In this document: positions 50,606 to 60,026 of the stretch, one piece after another | Numbering within the stretch: position 1 is the first letter of the stretch | Layout: every line of letters starts with the position of its first letter | Source: Nocardioides panacisoli | GTDB lineage: Bacteria; Actinomycetota; Actinomycetes; Propionibacteriales; Nocardioidaceae | Direction of reading: 5' to 3' | DNA length: 64,000 bases | NCBI RefSeq assembly: GCF_019448235.1 | Contig: NZ_CP080409.1 | Span: forward strand, 2,666,001-2,730,000 | Translations under genes and position numbers: made by a program | Notes under the pieces: model-generated | Databases searched by the model: none | What the model saw: only the letters and a program-made list of their open reading frames with translations | Told to the model about the DNA's origin: nothing

Positions 50606-52681
50606 TCAGATGTCCAAGAACCTGACGTCCTTGGCGTTGCGCTGGATGAAGGAGCGGCGTTGGTCGACGTCCTCGCCCATCAGGATGGAGAAGATCTCGT
50701 CGGCCTGGGCGGCGTCCTCGAGGCTGACCTGCAGCAGCAGCCGCTGGTCGGGGTCCATCGTGGTCTCCCACAGCTCGTCGGCGTTCATCTCGCCCAGACC
50801 CTTGTAGCGCTGGACCGGGTTCTCCTTCGGCAGCTTCTTGCCCGCCTCGATGCCGGCCTCCTGCAGCGCGAGGCGCTCGGCGTCGGAGTAGACGAACTCG
50901 TGCTCGTGGGGCTTGTTCCACCGCAGCCGGTAGAGCGGCGGCTGCGCCATGTAGACGTAGCCGTGCTCGATCAGCGGCCGCATGAAGCGGAACAGCAGCG
51001 TCAGCAGCAGCGTGTTGATGTGGTGGCCGTCGACGTCGGCGTCGGCCATCAGCACGATCTTGTGGTAGCGCAGCTTGTCGAGGTCGAACTCCTCGTGGAT
51101 GCCCGTGCCGAGCGCGGAGAGGATCGACTGCACCTCGGTGTTGGCCAGCACCTTGTCGATGCGCGCCTTCTCGACGTTGAGGATCTTGCCGCGGATCGGG
51201 AGGATCGCCTGCACCCGCGGGTCACGACCGGACTTGGCCGAGCCGCCCGCGGAGTCACCCTCGACGATGAAGACCTCGCACTCGTCGGGGTTGGTCGACT
51301 GGCAGTCCGACAGCTTGCCCGGCAGGCCGCCGCCACCGAGCAGGCCCTTGCGCGAGCGGGCCAGGTCGCGCGCCTTGCGGGCCGCGATCCGTGCCGTCGC
51401 CGCGGCCTGGGCCTTGCGCAGGATGGTCTTGCCCTCGTTGGGGTTGGCCTCCAGCCAGGCGCCGAGCTCCTCGTTGACCACCCGCTGCACGAAGCCCTTG
51501 GCCTCGGTGTTGCCGAGCTTGGTCTTGGTCTGGCCCTCGAACTGCGGCTCGCCGAGCTTGATGGAGATGATCGCGGTGAGGCCCTCGCGGATGTCGTCGC
51601 CCGAGACCCGGTCCTCGCGCTTCTTGATCAGGCCCCAGTCCTCGCCCATGCCGTTGACCAGCGAGGTCAGCGCCGCGCGGAAGCCCTCCTCGTGGGTGCC
51701 GCCCTCGTGGGTGTTGATGGTGTTGGCGAAGGTGTGGACCGACTCGTTGAACGAGGCGTTCCACTGCATCGCCACCTCGACGCTCATGTGGTTCTCGACG
51801 TCCTCGGGGGTGTCGGCCTCGAAGGAGATGACCGTCTCGTTGGTCTTCTCCTTGCGCCGGTTGAGGTGCTCGACGTAGTCGACCAGGCCACGCTGGTAGC
51901 AGAACACCTGCTCCAGCCCGCCCCCCTCGGCGGCCTTGATGGCGTCGCTGCCGCCGTCGACGTCGGAGGAGACGGTGTCGTCCTCGACGGCCTCGGCGAT
52001 GTCGTCGGCCTGTGGCCGCTCGTCGCGGACGACGATCTCCAGGCCCTTGTTGAGGAAGGCCATCTCGCGGATACGCCCGGTGATGGTCTCCAGCGAGTAC
52101 GTCGTGGTCTCGAAGATGTCCTCCGAGGCCCACCAGGTGACGGTGGTGCCGGTCTGCTCGTCGGCCTCGAGCTCGCGGACCTCGGCCAGGTCGGCGTCGG
52201 GGGTGCCGAGCTGGAAGGTCTGGCGCCACAGCCGGCCGCGGTTCTTGACCTCCACCTCCAGCCGGGACGCGAGGGCGTTGACCACCGAGACGCCCACGCC
52301 GTGCAGGCCGCCGGAGACCTTGTAGCCGCCGCCACCGAACTTGCCGCCGGCGTGCAGCACGGTCAGCGCCAGCGTCACCGCCGGCAGCTCCTGGCCGTTG
52401 GCGGTGTCGGTGGGGATGCCGCGGCCGTTGTCCTCGACCCGGACGCCACCGTCGGCGAGCAGCGTCACGACGATCCGGTCGCAGTGACCGGCCAGCGCCT
52501 CGTCGACGGCGTTGTCCACGATCTCCCAGATCAGGTGGTGCAGGCCGCGCTCGCCGGTGGAGCCGATGTACATGCCCGGGCGTTTGCGCACCGCCTCGAG
52601 CCCCTCGAGGACCTGGATCGCGGACGCGTCGTAGTCGACGCTGGGCACGTTCTCGCCGGTGGTGACGGGCTGGTCGGACAC
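50606..52681 (-). CDS. gyrB: DNA gyrase subunit B
   Basis: ATPase subunit of gyrase, 691 residues. GHKL motifs: [20 protein letters not shown] and [19 protein letters not shown]. The TOPRIM domain has [15 protein letters not shown], the acidic DADVDGHHI and a C-terminal [21 protein letters not shown] start with GAGG about seven bases upstream. An acidic insertion near residue 225-245 ([19 protein letters not shown]) is not part of the common core. Confidence 0.98.
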   Translation of the reverse strand: MSDQPVTTGENVPSVDYDASAIQVLEGLEAVRKRPGMYIGSTGERGLHHLIWEIVDNAVDEALAGHCDRIVVTLLADGGVRVEDNGRGIPTDTANGQELPAVTLALTVLHAGGKFGGGGYKVSGGLHGVGVSVVNALASRLEVEVKNRGRLWRQTFQLGTPDADLAEVRELEADEQTGTTVTWWASEDIFETTTYSLETITGRIREMAFLNKGLEIVVRDERPQADDIAEAVEDDTVSSDVDGGSDAIKAAEGGGLEQVFCYQRGLVDYVEHLNRRKEKTNETVISFEADTPEDVENHMSVEVAMQWNASFNESVHTFANTINTHEGGTHEEGFRAALTSLVNGMGEDWGLIKKREDRVSGDDIREGLTAIISIKLGEPQFEGQTKTKLGNTEAKGFVQRVVNEELGAWLEANPNEGKTILRKAQAAATARIAARKARDLARSRKGLLGGGGLPGKLSDCQSTNPDECEVFIVEGDSAGGSAKSGRDPRVQAILPIRGKILNVEKARIDKVLANTEVQSILSALGTGIHEEFDLDKLRYHKIVLMADADVDGHHINTLLLTLLFRFMRPLIEHGYVYMAQPPLYRLRWNKPHEHEFVYSDAERLALQEAGIEAGKKLPKENPVQRYKGLGEMNADELWETTMDPDQRLLLQVSLEDAAQADEIFSILMGEDVDQRRSFIQRNAKDVRFLDI

Positions 52682-52756
52682 GCGGACCTCATCTCACAGT
52701 GACAGGGAGGAGGCCACGGCGCTCGACAAGGCGATCTCCGTGACCTCGATGAATCG

Positions 52757-52762
52757 ATCTTA
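52757..52762 (-). promoter_or_regulatory. Probable gyrB promoter -10 element
   Basis: TAAGAT on the minus strand, about 75 bases before the gyrB GTG, is a good housekeeping -10; the -35 at 17-base spacing (GTGTCT-like) is weak. It lies in a 313-base gap (52682-52994) that holds no gene; the far end has GC-rich dyads (for example CCGGG at 52970 and CCCGG at 52981) next to the tagD-like stop. Confidence 0.45.
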
Positions 52763-52994
52763 CCGGCCCACAGGCCCGCAGACACGCTCCTCCCCACCCA
52801 GAATGGGGGGTCAGCGGCGGAAAATTGCCCCTCAGCGACCCGTGACGGCGGATTCGCGGCTCCCGCGGGCCCACCTCCGGGGCTGGGTACGCGCCCGCAC
52901 CCCGCAGATCGCCGTGGAGGAGCCCAGTCCGATCGCGACGTCCGCCCGGGCACCGCCCGGCGTCACCGACCGGGGTCCGTCCCGGAGCCGGCGC

Positions 52995-53399
52995 TCACTT
53001 GCGGGCGTCGGCGTTCATCGCGATGTCGAGCTTGAGCGAGGTGGTGCTGATGCCGTGCGTGCGGGTCAGGTAGACGACCTCGCAGTACTGCGCGAGGTGG
53101 TCGAACTTGCCCTGCCAGTCGTCGCCGATCCCGAACACGTCGATCCCCAGCTCCTGCACGTCGCGGGGCTTCTGGTCCCACGACTCCTCCTGGATCACCC
53201 GGTCCACGCACCGCAGCGCCCCGACGATCCGGGAGCGCTCGTCGTAGGGCATCGAGCAGACCTTGCCCTTGCCGAGGTTGAACTCGTCGGTGGAGACCGC
53301 GACGGTCAGGTGGTCGCCCAGCTCCGCGAGCCGCTCGAGCAGGTTGAGGTGCCCGATGTGGAACAGGTCGAAGGTGCCGTAGGTGATGACGCGCTTCAT
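52995..53399 (-). CDS. TagD-like glycerol-3-phosphate cytidylyltransferase
   Basis: Makes CDP-glycerol or a similar CDP-alcohol from CTP. The 134-residue protein is full length: YGTFDLFHIGHLNLLERL with the HxGH motif near residue 14, the ERSRIVGALRCVD region and RTHGISTTSLK near 113, matching RTxGISTT of the family. CDP-glycerol usually feeds teichoic-acid-like polymers. It sits beside sulfotransferases and a glycosyltransferase, so a glycerol-phosphate-decorated surface glycan is plausible. Confidence 0.92.
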   Translation of the reverse strand: MKRVITYGTFDLFHIGHLNLLERLAELGDHLTVAVSTDEFNLGKGKVCSMPYDERSRIVGALRCVDRVIQEESWDQKPRDVQELGIDVFGIGDDWQGKFDHLAQYCEVVYLTRTHGISTTSLKLDIAMNADARK

Positions 53400-53512
53400 G
53401 GATTCCTCAGGGCCGGCTCAGGTGCGGACGCGGACACGGCCGTGCCCGCTGGCGGGCTCGACTGGGTTCGGCTCCCGACGATCCTAACCTCGGCGGTCGG
53501 TATGCTGCCCGC

Positions 53513-54133
53513 GTGCAGATCTCCGACTCGCGCCGTGCACTGTTCGTCCACGTGCAGAAGACCGGGGGCTCGACGGTCGACAACGTCATGAAGGACGCCT
53601 TCGACGACCTGCGCGAGGGCGAGGCCCGTCGCCACGCGCCGCTGACCGAGATCCTCGAGCACCACCCCGAGGCCAGCGACTACTTCATCTTCGGGTTCGT
53701 CCGGAACCCCTGGGCCCGGCTGGTGTCCTGGCACGCCATGGCGATGAACTGGCGCGAAAAGGCCGAGGAGGGCAAGCCGTGGGCGATCAAGAAGGTCGAG
53801 AACGTCCCCTTCGCCGGTGACATCGCGAAGAACTACGTCGACTTCCACAGCTTCATCATGGAGGCGCCGCAGAAGTGGGAGCGGCTGCGCAAACCGCAGC
53901 TGGAGTACCTCCGCGCCGGCGACCGCGAGGCCGACTTCATCGGCCGCACCGAGACCCTGGCCAGCGACCTCCAGGAGGTCTTCGGCCGGCTCGACATCCC
54001 CGCACCGGAGTCCGTGCCGCGGTTCAACACCAGCCCCCACACCGACTACCGCGACTACTACGACGACGCGACCCGGCAGCGGGTCGCGGAGGTGTACGCC
54101 GCCGACATCGAGCGGTTCGGCTACGAGTTCTGA
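53513..54133 (+). CDS. Sulfotransferase family 2-like protein
   Basis: A 206-residue PAPS-dependent sulfotransferase-like protein. The 5'-phosphosulfate loop is FVHVQKTGGSTVDNV near residue 12 and the 3'-phosphate-binding region is FGFVRNPWARLVSW near 60. The rest is helical and matches the chondroitin-type (family 2) fold. No signal or helix is seen, so it acts in the cytosol. A -10-like TATGCT ends six bases before the GTG, so the message may be leaderless. Convergent with the next gene, overlapping by 13 bases. Confidence 0.85.
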   Translation: MQISDSRRALFVHVQKTGGSTVDNVMKDAFDDLREGEARRHAPLTEILEHHPEASDYFIFGFVRNPWARLVSWHAMAMNWREKAEEGKPWAIKKVENVPFAGDIAKNYVDFHSFIMEAPQKWERLRKPQLEYLRAGDREADFIGRTETLASDLQEVFGRLDIPAPESVPRFNTSPHTDYRDYYDDATRQRVAEVYAADIERFGYEF

Positions 54134-55125
54134 GCCTGCTGGGCCGCCTTGCGCTCCTCGGCCAGCTCGGCCAGGCGCTTGATCCGGCGGCGCCGCTCGA
54201 TGCGGCCCTGCCACGCCGCGTTGGTGATCGAGGCGCTGACCAGCGCCTCCTCGCCGGCGTAGTAGGCGGCGTACTCCGCGCGGACCTCGTCCAGGCGCCG
54301 GCGCGGGGCCGCACCCTCGCCCTCGGCGCCCGTCATGCGGTCCAGCTGGTCCCACGCGACCGAGGCCAGTGAGCGCAGCTCCTCGCTCACCACGAGGTCC
54401 GACCACGGGGTCGCGGCCAGGTCGATGCGGGACAGGAACGGCGTGAGGCGACGCAGCGCGTCGGGGTCGACCAGCTCGGAGCGGCCGGTGGTCTCCGCGA
54501 GTTGACGCAGCGCCAGCGCGGGCGTGCGGACCAGGGCGTCGTGGTCGACCAGGACGCGGCGTACGTCGCGGGTGCGGTGCTCGAGCCCGGTCACCACGTT
54601 GACCCAGCTGGCCAACAGGTGCTGGGCCCCGCCGCGAGAGGACTCGGCCGCGTGCCGCCGCCCCACCACGGTCGCGGGGTGGCGGACCGGGAGGACGACG
54701 GTCGGGGTGGCGCCCACGTCGACGGCGGCGGACTGCCACAGGAAGTGGTACCAGGGCAGCTGGGCGTCGGTGACCACGACAACGTCGGAGTCGGCATGGG
54801 CGAACGCGCGCTCCAGCCAGCCGGCGAGCTCCTCGCGCAGGTCGCTGCGGCGGCCCACGACGCCGGTGCGCAGCCACGCCCGCGGCTGGGCGTCGGTGGC
54901 CATCGTGCGGGCGTGGCCGATGAGGCGGTCGTGGAAGTCCACCACCCACCGCGGCTCGCTCGGTCGGCTCGGCTCCCGGTCGTCCACGGCACGCTCGGGT
55001 TGCGGCACCGCGGCACCCAGCCGGCGCAGCACACCGGCGGCGGTGCGCAGGCCGCCGTACGACGGCCCGGTCACCAGCAGGAGGGTGCGGGGCGGACGCG
55101 CCGCGGTCGGGGCCGGCGCGCTCAC
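54121..55125 (-). CDS. Sulfotransferase-like protein, type A
   Basis: A 334-residue protein, probably of the P-loop sulfotransferase fold. The N-terminus PPRTLLLVTGPSYGGLRTAA resembles a degenerate phosphate-binding loop and VVLPVRHPATVVGRRHA resembles the 3'-phosphate site. The C-terminal 60 residues form a basic coiled region (RIERRRRIKRLAELAEE). The GTG start overlaps the upstream stop. Two downstream-type paralogues (56072 and 57000) share the general plan, suggesting local duplication and divergence. The acceptor is unknown. Confidence 0.65.
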   Translation of the reverse strand: MSAPAPTAARPPRTLLLVTGPSYGGLRTAAGVLRRLGAAVPQPERAVDDREPSRPSEPRWVVDFHDRLIGHARTMATDAQPRAWLRTGVVGRRSDLREELAGWLERAFAHADSDVVVVTDAQLPWYHFLWQSAAVDVGATPTVVLPVRHPATVVGRRHAAESSRGGAQHLLASWVNVVTGLEHRTRDVRRVLVDHDALVRTPALALRQLAETTGRSELVDPDALRRLTPFLSRIDLAATPWSDLVVSEELRSLASVAWDQLDRMTGAEGEGAAPRRRLDEVRAEYAAYYAGEEALVSASITNAAWQGRIERRRRIKRLAELAEERKAAQQAQNS

Positions 55126-56075
55126 ACCACGATCCCGGCGGCGATCGTCGCGTCCTTGGCGTCGGCGGACTCCGAGATCGGACGCGGCAGCTGCGGCAGG
55201 AAGGTGCGGGACACGTGGTCGACCACGTGGACGCCCTCCGGCGCCTGCACCGGCAGCACGTCGGCGGGCACCTCACCGGCCTGGAGGCCGTGGAAGACCT
55301 CCCACTCGCGCTTCTTGCGCCCCTGCCGGGCCGCGTCGTACGCCGCGGGGTCGGTCCAGTGGGAGAACTCGTCGCCGTCGAGCCACTTCAGCTCGATGCA
55401 GATCCCCTCGGGGAGCATGATCTTGGCCGCGTCGGCGGGGACGTGCCGCATCTCCCACTCGAAGGCCTTGATGTAGGTGAAGTCCGGGGCCATCGGGTAG
55501 CCGTAGGACTCGCGGTTGAACAGGCCGACATCGAGGAAGGCCTGCGTCTCGTCCTGCACGTAGAGGCCCAGGCGCGGCATGGTGACGCTGGCGCGGGAGT
55601 TGCCCAGCTGCCACTCGAGCGCGCGGTAGTAGCGCACGCCCTCGGGGGTGAGGACCATGTCGCCGTCCCACTTCAGCGAGTAGCGGGTGCGCACGTGGGA
55701 GAAGGACCAGTTGTAGAAGTGGGTCAGGCTGTGCACCGACGCGGCCGGGGTCTCCAGGTGCTCCTGGCCGCAGCGGCTCACGTTGAAGGGGTAGGTGAAG
55801 ACCCGCAGCCGGTCAGCGGCGCCACACCGCTCGGCGGTTTCACGTGCAACCTCCGGGGTGCCGTCGTCGGAGAGGTTGTCCACCAGCACGATCTCCTCCA
55901 CCGCCTCGAACAGCGGCGGCAGCACGAACGGCAGCGACGCAGCCTCGTTCTTCACCCGCAGCACGGCGGTGAAGCCGTCGACCAGCTCGGCCTGCTCGGT
56001 CGGCCAGACCGCGACGAACTCCGGGTCGTGCTCGAGGTTGTCCATCGCGAAGGTGGGTCCGGTCGAGGCGGTCAT
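55122..56075 (-). CDS. GT2-family glycosyltransferase
   Basis: A 317-residue GT-A enzyme. The nucleotide-binding start is FTAVLRVKNEAASLPFVLPP, then EEIVLVDNLSDDGTPEVA, and the metal-binding DxD is in LKWDGDMVLTPEGVRYY near residue 157. Family 2 members of this length transfer a single sugar in the cytosol. The ATG overlaps the stop of the upstream gene as ATGA. It is part of a four-gene minus-strand operon with three sulfotransferase-like genes. Confidence 0.9.
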   Translation of the reverse strand: MTASTGPTFAMDNLEHDPEFVAVWPTEQAELVDGFTAVLRVKNEAASLPFVLPPLFEAVEEIVLVDNLSDDGTPEVARETAERCGAADRLRVFTYPFNVSRCGQEHLETPAASVHSLTHFYNWSFSHVRTRYSLKWDGDMVLTPEGVRYYRALEWQLGNSRASVTMPRLGLYVQDETQAFLDVGLFNRESYGYPMAPDFTYIKAFEWEMRHVPADAAKIMLPEGICIELKWLDGDEFSHWTDPAAYDAARQGRKKREWEVFHGLQAGEVPADVLPVQAPEGVHVVDHVSRTFLPQLPRPISESADAKDATIAAGIVV

Positions 56076-57007
56076 CGGGTGGCTCCCCGCCGTCCCATCT
56101 TCACCCCGTCGATGATCGAGCTGCGCACCGTCGCCGCGGCGAGGTCGTGGCGCTCGGTGAACCTCGCCCGCAGCCGGTCGGCCTCGGCCAGCGCCTCGGC
56201 GTCGTGGCGGTCGGCGGCCAGGCGCAGCAACGTGGCGCGGGTCGCGTCGGCCATCCCGGCGATGTCGGCGGGCACCGCGAGGTCGGACCAGTCCCGCGGC
56301 GTCTCGGGTCGGGTCGGGGCCGCCTCGGAGGCGCGGATCATCTGGCCCGGTGCCGCCTGCTGCACGAACGCGAGGTCGAGGGCGTCGCCGAGGTTCTTCA
56401 CCGTGAGCGTCCAGTCGGCGACCAGGTCGGCGTAGGACACGAAGCAGCGCTGCTCGTCCCGCGTCGCACGCTCGAGGGTGAGCATGGTGTTGGTCCACTC
56501 CGCGGCCAGTGCGACCTCGGGATAGGCGTCGTCGGCGGCCGCCTCGGCGGCGGCGTGCTCGGCCGGATCGTCGACCACGACGACGATGCGGATCGCCGCG
56601 CCGGCGCGGCCGGCGGCCACCTGCCACAGCGAGACCAGCCAGGGGAACCACGGGTCGTCGACGACGACCTCGTCGGCCTCGTCGAAGGCCGTGCGCAGCC
56701 AGCGGTCGAGCGCGCGGTGGGCCTCGTTGTCGTAGCTGGCGTGCGCACCGGCCAGCAGCGAGTCGGGCCTGGTCTCGGGCCGGCGCAGGCCGTAGCGCCG
56801 GGCGAGTCCGTCGTGGAGCTCGCGGGCCCAGGCAGCGGGGCCGACGCTGTCGACGAGGCCCTCGGGCGGGTCGGGCGCCGGGCTCGGGCGCCCGCCCAGG
56901 CCGCGGAGCACCTCGACCGTGGCGTCGACGGCCCGGCCGCGCAGGCCGGTGACGAAGACCAGCTGGCGCGGCGTGGGCGGGGTGGGTGCGGGGGCCGGGT
57001 CAGCCAT
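56072..57007 (-). CDS. Sulfotransferase-like protein, type B
   Basis: A 311-residue protein with the plan of the type A neighbour: PRQLVFVTGLRGRAVDATV at the N-terminus (degenerate P-loop), VVVDDPWFPWLVSLWQVA in the middle, and IRIVVVVDDPAEHAA at the place of the 3'-phosphate site, where the usual Arg is replaced. The missing Arg raises doubt about PAPS binding. ATG 57007 is chosen because AGGAGG lies nine bases upstream; the upstream GTG 57013 would be too close to it. Confidence 0.6.
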   Translation of the reverse strand: MADPAPAPTPPTPRQLVFVTGLRGRAVDATVEVLRGLGGRPSPAPDPPEGLVDSVGPAAWARELHDGLARRYGLRRPETRPDSLLAGAHASYDNEAHRALDRWLRTAFDEADEVVVDDPWFPWLVSLWQVAAGRAGAAIRIVVVVDDPAEHAAAEAAADDAYPEVALAAEWTNTMLTLERATRDEQRCFVSYADLVADWTLTVKNLGDALDLAFVQQAAPGQMIRASEAAPTRPETPRDWSDLAVPADIAGMADATRATLLRLAADRHDAEALAEADRLRARFTERHDLAAATVRSSIIDGVKMGRRGATR

Positions 57008-58088
57008 CGGCACGCGCCTCCTTGCCGGTCGTGACGCGGTTGCGCACGCGGCGGGCGAGGTTCTTGGCCCGCTGGCGTGCGCGGTCGGGCGTCCAGGTGC
57101 CCTTGGTGCGGTCGATGAGCTCGCGGCGCGCGTCGGCGAGCTCCTCCTCGGTGCCGTCGAGCCGCGCCGTCAGCGCGACCAGTGCGGCGCGGTGCTCGTG
57201 GCGACTGTCCCACCGCTCGTCGAGCTGCTCACGCAGCTGCGCGACCCGGTGGCGCTCGAGCTCGGCCCGCGCCTCGGCCTCGACGGCGCGGCGCTGGGTG
57301 CGCTCGCGGTGAGCGTTGGCCTCGGACAGCTGGGCGATGGCCGGCAGCAGCGCGGCCGCCCGGTCCTGCCACTCCTGCGGCAGCTCGCCGTCCTCCTCGG
57401 CGAGCGGTTCGTGGCCGAAGTCGGTCAGGTCGGGGCCGTAGATCCGGTTGACCACCGCCGCGCCGGCGGCGTCGAGGACGGCCGGGTGGTGCGGGAGCAG
57501 CAGCGCCTCGTCGGCGGGCAGGTCGGCGGCGTCGACGCCCAGTCGCTCGGCGAGCAGGGTGATCGCCTCCTCGAGCCGGTCGTGGTCCACGACGTGGGTG
57601 AAGGACGGCATCGACTCCACCAGCAGCGTCTGCGGGGCCCACGCCGGGTCGGCGAAGAGCAGGTCGGAGTCCAGCGCCGCGACGAAGGAGCGGTAGGCCG
57701 CCAGCAGGTCCGCCACGGTCGCGACGTCACGCGGGAACCAGGCTGCCTCGCCGAACCGCACCTCGGCGGCGTCGTGGCCGAGCAGCACCACCGTCTGCCA
57801 CGCGGCCCACAACCGGGCCGCCGGATGGCGGGTCGTGGTGAGCCGGACCCACTCGGCGGACTCGGCCGCCTCGCTGCGCACGGTCGGCTCCGCCTCGCTC
57901 CACCGCAGGGCGCTCGGCCAGTCGTCTGGGGCGGGGTCGGCGAGGCCCTCGCCGCGGGCCAGCAGGGCGAGGAGCGGCGTACTCCCCGCGTGCGGCATGG
58001 GGGTGACCACCACGCGACCGCGCCTGCTGAGGAGGCTGCGGGAAGCGGCGTCGTGCCTGCGCTCGAGCCCCGGATAGCGGTCCATCAC
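57000..58088 (-). CDS. Sulfotransferase-like protein with coiled-coil tail
   Basis: A 362-residue protein. The N-terminal part (RGRVVVTPMPHAGSTPLLAL, then EWVRLTTTRHPAARLWAAW) fits a sulfotransferase with the phosphosulfate loop and an Arg-His-Pro 3'-phosphate motif. After about residue 260 comes a long coiled coil (EANAHRERTQRRAVEAEARA and on to about 330) and a basic tail. A TAGCGT -10-like element ends six bases before GTG 58088, which favours a leaderless message and a separate promoter for this operon. Confidence 0.7.
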   Translation of the reverse strand: MMDRYPGLERRHDAASRSLLSRRGRVVVTPMPHAGSTPLLALLARGEGLADPAPDDWPSALRWSEAEPTVRSEAAESAEWVRLTTTRHPAARLWAAWQTVVLLGHDAAEVRFGEAAWFPRDVATVADLLAAYRSFVAALDSDLLFADPAWAPQTLLVESMPSFTHVVDHDRLEEAITLLAERLGVDAADLPADEALLLPHHPAVLDAAGAAVVNRIYGPDLTDFGHEPLAEEDGELPQEWQDRAAALLPAIAQLSEANAHRERTQRRAVEAEARAELERHRVAQLREQLDERWDSRHEHRAALVALTARLDGTEEELADARRELIDRTKGTWTPDRARQRAKNLARRVRNRVTTGKEARADG

Positions 58089-58115
58089 GGTGGAACGCTA
58101 GCAAGCCGGACCCCG

Positions 58116-58700
58116 TCAGCCGTAGGTGTCCCGGGGGCCGCGTCCGTCACGCAGCCCGCGACGGCCGTGCTTCCAGCTCGGCGCATGCGGTCCGCGCACG
58201 TCGACCACACGGACGGTGCCGTCGCCCAACTCGGTGTTGAGGCGGCGTACGACGTTGGGCGCGAGCAGCCGCAGCTGGGTCGCCCACGCGGTGGAGTCGG
58301 TGCGGACAACGAGAGTGCCGTCGGTGAGGGTCTCTGGCGTGGAGTGGTCGGCGATCTCGGGGCCGACGATCTCCTCCCAGCGCCCGAACACGCCGCGCAC
58401 CTGCAGGTCCAGGCGCCAGCCCTGGTCCTCGACGAGCCGGCCGAGCTCGGCGTCCAGGGTCTGCGGGTCGCGGTCATCGGGGTGGGCGCCGCTCATCGCG
58501 ATGTCGTCGCCGGGACGGCGACCACGGCGCTGTGCCCCCCGCGTCCGACGGAACGGCTTGCGGGCCGCGGCCGCGCCGGCGTGTGCGGCACCCCGGACCA
58601 GTGACTTGGCCAGGTCGAGCCCGTCGGGGCGGTGCGGTTCCTCGTCCTCCGCCGCGGAGGAGGGCGCCCCGTCGGCCCCGGGGGCCTCGTCCTCAGCCAC
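58116..58700 (-). CDS. DUF721/DciA-like protein
   Basis: A 194-residue protein; the DUF721 domain occupies about 75-185 ([69 protein letters not shown]). The family includes DciA, which helps load the replicative helicase. The N-terminal 70 residues are disordered and basic. The GTG start overlaps recF. In most actinobacteria gyrB follows directly; here a sulfotransferase cassette intervenes. Confidence 0.92.
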   Translation of the reverse strand: MAEDEAPGADGAPSSAAEDEEPHRPDGLDLAKSLVRGAAHAGAAAARKPFRRTRGAQRRGRRPGDDIAMSGAHPDDRDPQTLDAELGRLVEDQGWRLDLQVRGVFGRWEEIVGPEIADHSTPETLTDGTLVVRTDSTAWATQLRLLAPNVVRRLNTELGDGTVRVVDVRGPHAPSWKHGRRGLRDGRGPRDTYG

Positions 58701-59856
58701 GGGTCACCTCCCCGTCGGCCACGACGTACGTCGTCCCCGCCAGCTGCTCGGGCACGTCGGCGCCGACCGCGGCGGTCACCAGCACCTGCTCGGCGTCCGC
58801 GACCAGCTCGGCCAGCTGGGTGCGGCGCTGGGAGTCCAGCTCGGCGAAGACGTCGTCGAGCACCAGGATCGGGTCATCGCCGTCGGCACGCAGCAGGTCG
58901 TAGGCCGCCAGCCGCAGCGCCAGCGCGAAGGACCACGACTCGCCGTGGGAGGCGTAGCCCTTCACCGGGAGCCGGTTGCCCTCCGCGGCACCGAGGCTGC
59001 AGACCAGGTCGTCGCGGTGGGGCCCGACGAGCGTCACGCCCCGGTCCAGCTCGTCGCTGCGGCGCGACTCCAGCGCGGCGAGGAAGGCCTCGACCAACGC
59101 CTCGGGGGCCGGCGTCGGATCGTCGGCGAGCAGCTCGGCGACCTGGTCGGAGGAGGAGCGGTACTCGATGCGGGCGTCGTTCTGGCTCGCACCACGGGCC
59201 ACCGCCACGTAGGTCTTGCCGACGTACGGCGCCAGGTCGTGCACCAGCCGCAGCCGGTGGGCGAGCAGCTCGGCACCGGCCCGGGCGAGGTGGTCGTCCC
59301 ACACCGCCAGCGTGGGCGGCGGCTCGGCACGGCGCGAGCTGGCGGCCCGACGGGCCGACTTCAGCAGGCTGTTGCGCTGCTTGAGCACCCGGTCGTAGTC
59401 GGCGCGCACGCCGGCCAGGCGCGGCGTACGCAGCACCAGCAGGTCGTCGAGGTAGCGGCGCCGCTCGGACGGGTCGCCCTTGACCAGCGCCAGGTCCTCG
59501 GGGCTGAACACCACGGTGCGGACGATGCCGACCAGCTCGCGGGCCCGCGGCAGCGGCGACCGGTTGATGCGGGCGGTGTTGGACCTGCCGGGGTTGAGCT
59601 CGACCTCGAGCGTGGCGGTGCGCCCGTCGCGCACGACCGCGGTGCGGATCAGTGCGCGGTCGGCGCCGGCCCGGATCAGCGGCGCCTCACTGGCCACCCG
59701 GTGCGAGCTGAGCCGCGAGAGGTAGTCGATCGCCTCGACGAGGTTGGTCTTGCCCTGGCCGTTGCGGCCGATGAATGCCGTGACGCCCGCCTCGAGCGGC
59801 ACCTCCACCTCGGCGTAGGACCGGAAGTCGCGCAGCGTCAGGTGGGAGACGTACAT
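58693..59856 (-). CDS. recF: DNA repair protein RecF
   Basis: SMC-like ATPase that directs RecA to gaps, 387 residues. The Walker A motif [20 protein letters not shown] is at about 29-48; the ABC signature region is [20 protein letters not shown] and Walker B is [26 protein letters not shown] and RRRYLDDLL are further RecF-specific motifs. The start at the ATG giving [14 protein letters not shown] is the family N-terminus. Confidence 0.97.
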   Translation of the reverse strand: MYVSHLTLRDFRSYAEVEVPLEAGVTAFIGRNGQGKTNLVEAIDYLSRLSSHRVASEAPLIRAGADRALIRTAVVRDGRTATLEVELNPGRSNTARINRSPLPRARELVGIVRTVVFSPEDLALVKGDPSERRRYLDDLLVLRTPRLAGVRADYDRVLKQRNSLLKSARRAASSRRAEPPPTLAVWDDHLARAGAELLAHRLRLVHDLAPYVGKTYVAVARGASQNDARIEYRSSSDQVAELLADDPTPAPEALVEAFLAALESRRSDELDRGVTLVGPHRDDLVCSLGAAEGNRLPVKGYASHGESWSFALALRLAAYDLLRADGDDPILVLDDVFAELDSQRRTQLAELVADAEQVLVTAAVGADVPEQLAGTTYVVADGEVTRG

Positions 59857-59884
59857 CCGCCACCTCCTGGGTCACTCGGGCTTC

Positions 59885-59945
59885 GTCGTACCAAGCGAAT
59901 TCGTCGTCGTCCGGGTCGATCCACGACAGGATCGCTTGGTACGAC
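59885..59945. repeat. Long-spaced 14-bp inverted repeat B
   Basis: GTCGTACCAAGCGA (59885-59898) and TCGCTTGGTACGAC (59932-59945) are perfect complements 33 bases apart, in the 170-base gap between gnd and recF. The arm shares the core CGTACC(A/G)A(A/G)CG with the pair at 46498. Confidence 0.8.
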
Positions 59946-60026
59946 GTCTCACTCCGCTCGCCGGACGGTGCTGGTCCTGGTCCGGCTCACTGCGCCCGGC
60001 AGCAGCCACCCTGCGACTCCATGGTC

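Noticed and set aside
50606..52681. Frameshift or intein in gyrB
   Set aside because: The frame is complete from ATPase to TOPRIM; the acidic insertion is in frame and short.
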